Source: Oscillospiraceae bacterium | GTDB taxonomy: Bacteria > Bacillota > Clostridia > Oscillospirales > Oscillospiraceae | Assembly: GCA_017521875.1 (NCBI GenBank) | Contig: JAFXBH010000043.1 | Location: forward strand, 1 to 5,265 | DNA: 5,265 bases | Direction of reading: 5' to 3' | Shown here: positions 1-4,695 of the stretch, piece after piece | Layout of the letters: the number at the start of each line of letters is the position of its first letter | Position numbering within the stretch: position 1 is the stretch's first letter | The notes under the pieces: model-generated | Seen by the model: only the letters and a program-made list of their open reading frames with translations | The model's database searches: none | Told to the model about the DNA's origin: nothing | Position numbers and translations under genes: made by a program

Positions 1-935
1 GCGCTCTGCTGCTCCATCATTCGCTCACCGTAAGGTGGATTGCAGACGATAATTCCCTCCGCAGCAGGCAGATCCATCTTGGTCGCATCGCCGTCTTTGA
101 ACTTGACTACATCGGAAACGCCGGCTTTCCGGGCATTGGCAAAGGACAGGGAAACACAGGCTGGGTCACTGTCGGAACCTAAGATCCGGTACTTGCCGTT
201 AAATTCCTTGTCCTGGGCCTCTTCCTTTACTTGGGTCCACAGCGTTTTTTCTACCCAGGGGTAGGCCTCCGCCGCGAAGGTGCGGTTTAAGCCCGGCGCT
301 CTGTTTTTGGCAATCAGGGCTGCTTCAATGGGAATAGTACCGGAGCCGCAGAAGGGATCCCACAAAAACTCTTTGCCCCGAAAACGGGCAAGTTGAATCA
401 TACCGGCGGCCAGCGTTTCGTGCAAGGGGGCATCGTTGCCGATGGCCCGGTAGCCACGCTTATGCAGACCCTGTCCGGAGGTGTCTAAGGAAAGGGTGAC
501 CTGGTCATTCAAAACGGTGAAATGCAGTTGGAATTTTACACCGGTCTCCGGCAACCAACTGATACCGTATTTCTCACCCAGCCGACGGGAAGCGGCTTTT
601 TTAATAATGGCCTGACAGTCGGAGGTACTCATCAGTTGACTGTTCAGACAGTGACCCTTCACAGGGAATTGACCGTCTTTGGGGATGTAGTCTTCCAGAT
701 TGGTGTGGTACACACCCTGAAACAGTTCCTCAAAAGTCTTTGCCTGAAATTGGGCCAAAACCACCATAATCCGTTCACCGGTCCGCAGGCAGATGTTGGC
801 TTTCGCCAGGGCATTGGCGTCGCCGGAAAACAGCACCCGGCGGTCCTCCACCCGGACATTTTCCATGCCCATTCTTCTCAGTTCGTCGCCGGCCAGTCCT
901 TCCAGACCGAACAGGCAGGGGGCAATCAGTTCCAT
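1..935 (-). CDS. ypsC: Class I SAM-dependent RNA methyltransferase (THUMP + UPF0020 type, YpsC/RlmL-N-like), 3' end missing
   Basis: I translated this reading frame directly: 311 residues from ATG 935-933 run open to the left edge, so the C-terminus lies outside the window. The family in Firmicutes is usually near 370-390 residues, so perhaps 60-80 are missing. The N-terminal half (about residues 1-155) fits a ferredoxin-like/THUMP RNA-binding region. It is followed by the family hallmark GQGLHKRGYR (residues 155-163, reading DTSGQGLHKRGYR from 151) and DAPLHETLAA (168-177). The Rossmann methyltransferase domain shows SAM motif I, DPFCGSGTIPIEAA (193-206), and the catalytic motif NPPY (299-302), which is characteristic of amino-group N-methyltransferases. 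Homologues such as the N-terminal part of E. coli RlmL make m2G in 23S rRNA; that exact target is inferred here. The Shine-Dalgarno AGGAG (948-944) lies 8 bases from the ATG and overlaps the stop codon of queH, so translation is probably coupled. Older annotations call this family an adenine-specific DNA methylase. Confidence 0.93.
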   Translation of the reverse strand, partial: MELIAPCLFGLEGLAGDELRRMGMENVRVEDRRVLFSGDANALAKANICLRTGERIMVVLAQFQAKTFEELFQGVYHTNLEDYIPKDGQFPVKGHCLNSQLMSTSDCQAIIKKAASRRLGEKYGISWLPETGVKFQLHFTVLNDQVTLSLDTSGQGLHKRGYRAIGNDAPLHETLAAGMIQLARFRGKEFLWDPFCGSGTIPIEAALIAKNRAPGLNRTFAAEAYPWVEKTLWTQVKEEAQDKEFNGKYRILGSDSDPACVSLSFANARKAGVSDVVKFKDGDATKMDLPAAEGIIVCNPPYGERMMEQQS

Positions 936-943
936 ACAACACA

Positions 944-948
944 CTCCT
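944..948 (-). promoter_or_regulatory. Shine-Dalgarno of the ypsC-like gene overlapping the queH stop
   Basis: On the minus strand AGGAG overlaps the queH TAG (949-947) and is followed by 8 bases and then the ATG at 935. The downstream ribosome site is therefore uncovered as ribosomes finish queH, the usual arrangement for translational coupling. It also fixes the start of the methyltransferase. Confidence 0.75.
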
Positions 949-1492
949 AAGGAATCATCTTCGTTTTCTTCAGGTATCTTTCCTCTTCTGAAAATACGCA
1001 TCCGCAGTATTTCTGCATATAAAATTCCTGTTCCCGGGCAAAGGCTTGTCCAGCCTTGAACAGTTCCCGGAAATCCCGGTAGAGAAATTCTACCCCATAG
1101 GTTTCTGCCGCCCGCTCTGCCACAGATTTCATCAGTTCGTGGTTTTGGTAGGGGCTGATAAACAGGGAGGAAGTAAAATTGTCAAAGCCCTGTTCTTTGG
1201 CGGTTCGTGCGGTTTCGAACAGGCGCATTTCATAGCACTTGACGCAACGATTGGCAATATCCTCCGCCACTTCCCGGACGAAAGGCCGCAGGGCGTATTG
1301 ATCTTGCTCCAGAAGCGGAAGGTCAATGGTTTTGGCAAATTCCCACAGGCAGTTCCGTCTTGCCCGATATTCGGTGAAGGGGTGGATGTTGGGGTTGTAC
1401 CAAAAACCGGTGACGGCGATCTTCTCCTCTCGCAGGGCGGCAATACATTGATTGGCGCAGGGGGCGCAGCAGATATGAAGCAAGGTTTTCAT
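947..1492 (-). CDS. queH: Epoxyqueuosine reductase QueH (DUF208 family)
   Basis: This 181-residue protein matches QueH, the cobalamin-independent enzyme that reduces epoxyqueuosine to queuosine at tRNA position 34, the last step of Q synthesis; it acts in the cytoplasm on GUN-anticodon tRNAs. Visible family motifs are HICCAPC at residues 6-12 (Cys8, Cys9, Cys12), YNPNIHP (32-38), RC-VK-CYEMRL with Cys83 and Cys86, a TSSLFISPYQNH block (107-118), and YCGC with Cys163 and Cys165 near the end. The paired cysteines are the expected iron-sulfur/iron ligands. Length is typical for the family. I chose ATG 1492 because it has AGGAG 6 bases upstream and opens directly on the conserved KTLLHICCAPC. The same frame continues upstream to an ATG at 1606, but that extension lacks a Shine-Dalgarno site and covers the promoter. 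It is first in an operon with the RNA methyltransferase (11-base gap). No other queuosine gene is present. Confidence 0.95.
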   Translation of the reverse strand: MKTLLHICCAPCANQCIAALREEKIAVTGFWYNPNIHPFTEYRARRNCLWEFAKTIDLPLLEQDQYALRPFVREVAEDIANRCVKCYEMRLFETARTAKEQGFDNFTSSLFISPYQNHELMKSVAERAAETYGVEFLYRDFRELFKAGQAFAREQEFYMQKYCGCVFSEEERYLKKTKMIP

Positions 1493-1498
1493 AGTTTT

Positions 1499-1503
1499 CT
1501 CCT
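1499..1503 (-). promoter_or_regulatory. Shine-Dalgarno deciding the queH start
   Basis: AGGAG on the minus strand, 6 bases before ATG 1492. It supports the 181-residue form over the 219-residue frame that begins at 1606. Confidence 0.8.
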
Positions 1504-1525
1504 GAAAAACGGAAATATTTTTAAT

Positions 1526-1554
1526 ATTGTACCATAAAATACGCCATATCGCAA
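1526..1554 (-). promoter_or_regulatory. Sigma-A-type promoter of the queH operon
   Basis: On the minus strand the -35 element TTGCGA (1554-1549) is separated by exactly 17 bases from the -10 element TACAAT (1531-1526). TGG directly precedes the -10, giving an extended TGn motif. Transcription would begin near 1519, leaving a leader of about 27 bases, too short for a preQ1 riboswitch or another metabolite sensor. It lies entirely inside the rejected N-terminal extension of queH. Confidence 0.72.
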
Positions 1555-1595
1555 TCCAATATTCTGTTTCTTTCGTAAAACCTTCTGTGGTATAC

Positions 1596-1624
1596 TTGAC
1601 GGGCAAGCCTCCATTTAGTATGAT
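1596..1624 (+). promoter_or_regulatory. Sigma-A-type promoter of tadA
   Basis: TTGACG (1596-1601), 17 bases, then TATGAT (1619-1624). Predicted transcription start is near 1631, almost touching the Shine-Dalgarno AAAGGAGGTG (1631-1640), so the leader would be only about 14 bases. The promoter points away from the queH promoter; the two -35 elements are about 41 bases apart. Confidence 0.75.
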
Positions 1625-1644
1625 ACAAAAAAAGGAGGTGCGCT

Positions 1645-2127
1645 ATGGAAGACACCGATTTTATGCGTCAGGCGCTGCGTCTGGCAGAGGAAGCCGCCAG
1701 CGACGGGGAAGTGCCGGTAGGCTGCGTTATTGTACGCAAGGGAGAAATCGTAGGCCGGGGGAGAAATCGTCGGGAGACGGACAAGACTGCCCTGGGTCAT
1801 GCAGAAATAGAGGCCATTGGCGATGCCTGTAGAAATCTGGGTGGCTGGCGGCTTTGGGAATGCACCATGTATGTAACCTTAGAGCCCTGCCCTATGTGCG
1901 CCGGCGCCATCATCAATGCCCGGATCCCCCGGGTGGTGGTAGGCGCGAAGGACAGTAAATGCGGCGCCTGTGGCTCTGTGTGCGACCTGTTCTCTATGGA
2001 ATTCAATCACCATCCCCAGACGGAGTTCGGGGTGCTGGAACAGGAATCTCAGGATTTGCTGACGGAATTCTTCCGAGATTTGCGGGAGAAGATCAAGGAC
2101 AGACCCAAGTGGAGGAAACCTGAATAA
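1645..2127 (+). CDS. tadA: tRNA-specific adenosine deaminase TadA
   Basis: This 160-residue zinc-dependent deaminase converts adenosine 34 of tRNA-Arg(ACG) to inosine, letting one tRNA read several arginine codons; it is cytoplasmic and normally essential. The cytidine-deaminase fold is clear: DGEVPVGCVIV (20-30), the HAE motif with zinc ligand His52 and proton-shuttle Glu54, and PCPMC (81-85) with zinc ligands Cys82 and Cys85. VVVGAKDSKCGACGSV (97-112) and a late DLFSM/FNHHP region (114-124) match bacterial TadA rather than free cytidine or guanine deaminases. Length is normal. The start has AAAGGAGGTG immediately upstream with a 4-base gap. It is apparently monocistronic, with its own promoter on the left and a terminator hairpin 3 bases after its stop. 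A guanine deaminase-like paralogue is the main alternative, but the tRNA-type C-terminus makes that unlikely. Confidence 0.95.
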   Translation: MEDTDFMRQALRLAEEAASDGEVPVGCVIVRKGEIVGRGRNRRETDKTALGHAEIEAIGDACRNLGGWRLWECTMYVTLEPCPMCAGAIINARIPRVVVGAKDSKCGACGSVCDLFSMEFNHHPQTEFGVLEQESQDLLTEFFRDLREKIKDRPKWRKPE

Positions 2128-2130
2128 CGA

Positions 2131-2167
2131 GAAAGAGAGCGTTTTGGTAAACGCTCTCTTTCCTTTT
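2131..2167 (+). terminator. Intrinsic terminator after tadA
   Basis: A perfect 14-base-pair inverted repeat (left arm 2131-2144, right arm 2149-2162) with a TGGT loop is followed by CTTTT. The central GAGAGCG/CGCTCTC core is GC-rich and the outer part is A/T-rich. The T run is short (four), so termination may be incomplete. It starts 3 bases after the tadA stop and ends about 7 bases before the spoIIP Shine-Dalgarno. Confidence 0.85.
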
Positions 2168-2184
2168 AACTCTAGGAGGTAACG

Positions 2185-3165
2185 ATGGAACAAAAGGTAT
2201 TGCGGGCAGGCACATTTGCTGTGGTCTGCGCTCTGGTTCTGCGGTTGGTGGGGGCGGTGAATTGGAATGTTGTCCTGCCGAAGGACACTACCGCGTGGAT
2301 CTTGTTCCTGCAGACCGGTCGGGTGATCCGACCGGTGAATATCCAGTTTGCGCCACAATCCACAGAGCCCACAGAAGAAACTGTTCCGGATACTACCCAG
2401 CCGCCCACGGTAGACAAACCTGTTTTTTCAGAAACTGATGCGGGAAATATTAAAATTAACAGTGGATTTTCCTATACGGCAGATCTGCCGGCGCTGATAC
2501 AGAAACCCCTTGAATGGGATTTGACCGGAGATGCGCCCACGGTGCTGATCCTCCACTCCCACGGCTCAGAGAGTTTTGCTCCCACGGGGGAGTATACCGA
2601 GTCGTCTCCGTACCACACCCTGGATAATGGCTATAATATGGTATCCATAGGGGCGCATTTGGCGGAACTTCTGGAGGCGGGAGGGATCTGTGTGGTGCAG
2701 GATTCCACCCTCCACGACAATCCTTCCTATAACGCTTCTTACGGAAACAGCCGTGCTGCCGCACAGGATTATTTGGAAAAATATCCCTCTATCCGGCTGG
2801 TGCTGGATCTGCACCGGGATTCCATTGCAGATGCCGACGGTAATCAGGTAGCGCAAACCGTATTTTCGGAAGGGTCTTCCCTGGCACCGCTGATGTTTGT
2901 GGTGGGAACGGATTACGGTGGGCTGTCCCACCCACAATGGCAGGAAAATCTGGCTTTGGCGCTGAAACTGCAGACCCAACTGGAATCCATCTGCCCAGGC
3001 ATCTGCCGCAATATTAACCTCCGTACCCAGCGGTTTAATCAGGATCTGTCTCCCGGGGCGCTGCTGGTGGAAGTAGGGTCTTCCGGGAATCAGCGGGGGG
3101 AGGCCCTTCGGGCAGCGGAAGTGCTGGCGGAGGGGATTCTCTCTCTTGCCCACGGCAGCGGCTAG
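2185..3165 (+). CDS. spoIIP: Stage II sporulation protein P (SpoIIP), septal peptidoglycan hydrolase
   Basis: SpoIIP works with SpoIID and SpoIIM in the mother-cell membrane to cut septal and wall peptidoglycan (amidase and endopeptidase activity) so that the engulfing membrane can move round the forespore. The 326-residue product has an N-terminal hydrophobic anchor (about 8-25, interrupted by Arg20), a Thr/Pro/Glu-rich spacer (about 56-80), then the amidase_3-like catalytic domain (about 115-320). Motifs: LILHSHGSES (121-130), carrying His124, His126 and Glu129 where the family has HTHxxE; DSTLHDNPSYNASYGNSR (173-190); the DLHRD block (208-212) with His210; FVVGTD (238-243); and RFNQDLSPGALLVEVGS (283-299) with Glu296. 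His124 and His210 are the likely zinc ligands. The protein is shorter than the roughly 400-residue B. subtilis form, mainly in the N-terminal half, as is common in Clostridia. AGGAGGT lies 4 bases before the ATG. The stop overlaps that of the convergent DUF4363 gene. A mother-cell sigma-E promoter is expected, but I could not identify one. Confidence 0.95.
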   Translation: MEQKVLRAGTFAVVCALVLRLVGAVNWNVVLPKDTTAWILFLQTGRVIRPVNIQFAPQSTEPTEETVPDTTQPPTVDKPVFSETDAGNIKINSGFSYTADLPALIQKPLEWDLTGDAPTVLILHSHGSESFAPTGEYTESSPYHTLDNGYNMVSIGAHLAELLEAGGICVVQDSTLHDNPSYNASYGNSRAAAQDYLEKYPSIRLVLDLHRDSIADADGNQVAQTVFSEGSSLAPLMFVVGTDYGGLSHPQWQENLALALKLQTQLESICPGICRNINLRTQRFNQDLSPGALLVEVGSSGNQRGEALRAAEVLAEGILSLAHGSG

Positions 3166-3542
3166 AGAATGTTCCACCAACGGAATCGGTGGGCCTCCGC
3201 AACGGCTCCGACCTGCTGCGCCAGTTCTTGACAACAGGCGGCAAAGTGGGGCTTTTCCTCCGTACGGGCGTAGATTTCCATCTCCGCAAACAGAGCATCC
3301 ACGGTATCCATAGGGGAGTGATCAGCCACGGTGGCCGTGCCGTTCCATTGCTGTTCCCAACGGGTTTTGGCGGCCATACCCTTAGAGACCGCTTCCTGAA
3401 AATCCCCTGTCAGGGCAGTTTCTGCAGCCTGTTCCAGCAGTTTTTCGGTGGGAAGATGGGCATTGTCCATGGCAACGGAGATCAGGATGCTCAGCAACAA
3501 GAAAAACGCCAGAAATCCGGCTCCCAGCCAACCTCGGGCCAT
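3162..3542 (-). CDS. DUF4363 family membrane-anchored protein
   Basis: The product is 126 residues of unknown function. It has a single N-terminal hydrophobic helix (about residues 7-25, GAGFLAFFLLLSILISVAM) followed by a mostly helical, charged soluble part (26-126) containing WEQQW (62-66) and a Cys-Cys pair near residue 100. The architecture fits DUF4363, a Gram-positive family often found next to DUF421 proteins, as here. Its ATG follows the DUF421 stop with no gap (TAA then ATG), and its AAAGGAG Shine-Dalgarno lies inside the last codons of that gene, so the two are almost certainly cotranscribed and translationally coupled. At its 3' end the TAG shares the sequence CTAG with the spoIIP stop on the other strand. 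The soluble part probably faces outside the membrane, which is inferred from anchor position only. Possible roles in envelope or spore membranes are speculative. Confidence 0.82.
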   Translation of the reverse strand: MARGWLGAGFLAFFLLLSILISVAMDNAHLPTEKLLEQAAETALTGDFQEAVSKGMAAKTRWEQQWNGTATVADHSPMDTVDALFAEMEIYARTEEKPHFAACCQELAQQVGAVAEAHRFRWWNIL

Positions 3543-4217
3543 TTAACCCATCTCCTTTCGGTAAAATGTGATTTTATCTCCACCGTCTACAGTCAGCAGC
3601 CAGGTATCGGAAATGGTGGATTGCCGCTCCCGCAGCACCTTCTGTACCCACTGAGGCGTCTTGCCGGCGGCGGACAGGTTTTTGGTCAAAAGTTGCCCGT
3701 CAGACACCAATGTAATGGGCAAATACTGCTTTTTTACCTCCACGCCGGCATCTTTGGCAGATGCCGGTTTCTCTTTGGGGTAGGGAAACACGGACAGATT
3801 GCCGTTGGTCTCTAAAATGGCGTATTGCACCGCCTTTAAATTCAGAACATCTTTCTCCCGCAGGTGGCCGGTGAGTTCATCCAAAGTCACCCGGGTTTTG
3901 CGCAGATTTTTCTGCAGAATATTGCCGTTTTCAATGAGAATGACCGGTTTGCCACAGAGCATCTTCCGCAGAAACATATTTTTCATCGCCAGAGCAGACA
4001 GCACCAGTTCCGATCCCAGTACCGTGACGATGGGAATCACACCGGAAAACAGAGGGATTCCCCCGTCCTGCATGGGAATAGACGCCAGGTTGGCCACCAG
4101 CATAGTTACCACAAATTCCGACGGCTCCATCTGGCCGATCTGCCGTTTGCCCATTAGCCGCACCACACCGATCAGCACCAGATACAGGATGATGGTACGA
4201 ATGTAAGATAAGATCAA
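3543..4217 (-). CDS. DUF421 (YetF/YrbG-like) integral membrane protein, TTG start
   Basis: A 224-residue DUF421 protein. The first ~80 residues hold three hydrophobic segments (about 4-20, 35-49 and 54-78) with the family signature RLMGKRQIGQMEPSEFVV (20-37) between the first two. The C-terminal YetF-type domain (about 85-224) includes GKPVILIENGNI (89-100), a VTLDELTGHLREKDV stretch (110-124), AVQYAILETNGNLSV (129-143) and a variable Lys/Ala linker (148-163). Some DUF421 proteins (the 2Duf/YetF type) influence spore membrane properties in Bacillus; a similar role here is inference, though the convergent neighbour is spoIIP. I place the start at TTG 4217: it is 7 bases after a near-complete Shine-Dalgarno and puts the N-terminus just before the first membrane helix, as usual. 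The frame stays open to 4844, but that extension is antisense to rpsF and ssb and not family-like. First gene of a pair with DUF4363. Confidence 0.88.
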   Translation of the reverse strand: MILSYIRTIILYLVLIGVVRLMGKRQIGQMEPSEFVVTMLVANLASIPMQDGGIPLFSGVIPIVTVLGSELVLSALAMKNMFLRKMLCGKPVILIENGNILQKNLRKTRVTLDELTGHLREKDVLNLKAVQYAILETNGNLSVFPYPKEKPASAKDAGVEVKKQYLPITLVSDGQLLTKNLSAAGKTPQWVQKVLRERQSTISDTWLLTVDGGDKITFYRKEMG

Positions 4218-4221
4218 ATCT

Positions 4222-4232
4222 ATCACCTCTTT
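4222..4232 (-). promoter_or_regulatory. Shine-Dalgarno fixing the TTG start of the DUF421 gene
   Basis: The minus strand reads AAAGAGGTGAT, one mismatch from the full anti-16S complement AAGGAGGTGAT. From GAGG there are 7 bases to TTG 4217. The GTG contained in this site is the only other nearby initiator and has no ribosome site of its own. Confidence 0.7.
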
Positions 4233-4287
4233 GGGTAGGTTTTCCCGGAAACAGACCGAATATGCGGAATTTTTTCCATAAAAACCC

Positions 4288-4316
4288 TTGACTTTTAGGC
4301 GGTCCGTGGATATAAT
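4288..4316 (+). promoter_or_regulatory. Strong sigma-A promoter of the rpsF-ssb-rpsR operon
   Basis: TTGACT (4288-4293), exactly 17 bases, then a perfect TATAAT (4311-4316). The expected start of transcription is about 4323, giving a leader of about 72 bases before rpsF. This is the closest match to consensus in the window, as expected for a ribosomal-protein operon. Confidence 0.88.
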
Positions 4317-4340
4317 ACACTGGTCTACGAATGTGGACAA
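4312..4340 (-). promoter_or_regulatory. Candidate minus-strand promoter for DUF421-DUF4363 overlapping the rpsF promoter
   Basis: On the minus strand TTGTCC (4340-4335) is followed after 17 bases by TATTAT (4317-4312). The -10 uses almost the same base pairs as the rpsF TATAAT, and the -35 falls inside the rpsF leader structure. Transcription would start near 4305 and leave a leader of about 88 bases before the TTG. TATAAT is nearly self-complementary (its complement strand gives TATTAT when one base further is read), so part of the match comes for free; only the -35 adds independent support. Confidence 0.35.
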
Positions 4341-4376
4341 TCCTTGCTCACGGCGCGACCGTGGGCCAAAAGTCCA
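4334..4376 (+). promoter_or_regulatory. Candidate S6:S18-binding leader element of rpsF
   Basis: The rpsF leader can form an outer helix TGGAC/GTCCA (4334-4338 with 4372-4376), an asymmetric internal loop (7 and 5 bases), and an inner 8-pair helix GCTCACGG/CCGTGGGC (4346-4353 with 4359-4366, one U-G pair) capped by CGCGA. A CCG sits at 4359-4361. Many bacteria carry an rpsF leader in which a CCG-containing structured motif mimics the 16S rRNA site of the S6:S18 complex and allows autoregulation; position, size and the CCG agree with that, although my fold pairs the CCG. The outer 3' strand abuts the Shine-Dalgarno (4378-4384), giving a simple route to block translation. I could not test the fold by energy or covariation. 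Confidence 0.55.
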
Positions 4377-4394
4377 AAAGGAGGTGCAAACAAC

Positions 4395-4691
4395 ATGGCT
4401 AAGATCACTGGTAAGTACGAGGTCCTCTACATCATCGACGCTACTCTGGGCGAAGAGGAGACCGCCGCACTTGTGAACAAGTTCAAGGCAATGGTGGAAG
4501 CGGAGGGTACTCTGCTGAACATTGACGAATGGGGCAAGCGTCGCTTGGCTTATCTCATCAATGACATGGCTGAAGGTTACTATGTTCTGATGAACATCGA
4601 AACCAAGCCCGAGTTCCCTGCAGAACTGGAGCGTGTGATGAAGATCACCGACGGCATTCTGCGCTGCCTGACCACCGCAGTGGAGGAGTAA
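4395..4691 (+). CDS. rpsF: 30S ribosomal protein S6 (bS6)
   Basis: The 98-residue product is S6, which binds S18 and then the central domain of 16S rRNA on the 30S platform. Family hallmarks are KYEVLYIIDATL (7-18), WGKRRLAYLINDMAEGYYVLMNIET (46-70), and KITDGILRCLT near the C-terminus (83-93). Length is normal, with no extended glutamate tail. The start is ATG 4395, preceded by AAAAGGAGGTG and 8 bases. An in-frame ATG at 4344 would add 17 residues but lies inside the leader hairpin with no ribosome site. It is the first gene of rpsF-ssb-rpsR, the usual bacterial order, with ssb only 4 bases downstream. Codons shift here to C-ending and CGT/CGC forms compared with the spoIIP and DUF421 genes, as expected for high expression. 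The leader probably provides autoregulation by S6:S18. Confidence 0.97.
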   Translation: MAKITGKYEVLYIIDATLGEEETAALVNKFKAMVEAEGTLLNIDEWGKRRLAYLINDMAEGYYVLMNIETKPEFPAELERVMKITDGILRCLTTAVEE

Positions 4692-4695
4692 AATT

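Noticed and set aside
522..950. 142-residue plus-strand open frame
   Set aside because: Antisense shadow of the RNA methyltransferase, whose own frame shows GQGLHKRGYR and the THUMP-side sequence; its ATG has no convincing ribosome site.
1493..1525. preQ1 riboswitch for queH
   Set aside because: The predicted leader is about 27 bases and A/T-rich with no stem plus pseudoknot-capable tail of the preQ1 type.
1046..1537. 163-residue plus-strand open frame
   Set aside because: Antisense shadow of queH, which carries all the conserved cysteine motifs; no independent start signal.
1493..1606. N-terminal extension of queH starting at ATG 1606
   Set aside because: No ribosome site at 1606; the extension contains the TTGCGA/TACAAT promoter, and the family starts at the KTLLHICCAPC region.
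2566..3234. 222-residue open frame on the minus strand opposite spoIIP
   Set aside because: Shadow of the spoIIP catalytic domain; low-complexity Arg/Pro/Gly composition, no family motif and no ribosome site, while the plus-strand product is unmistakable.
3189..3815. 208-residue open frame on the plus strand across the DUF4363/DUF421 junction
   Set aside because: Antisense to two coupled genes with recognisable products; starts at an ATG with no Shine-Dalgarno and has no recognisable domain.
4344..4394. Longer rpsF starting at ATG 4344
   Set aside because: The ATG falls inside the leader structure, no Shine-Dalgarno precedes it, and the extra 17 residues are absent from S6 proteins.
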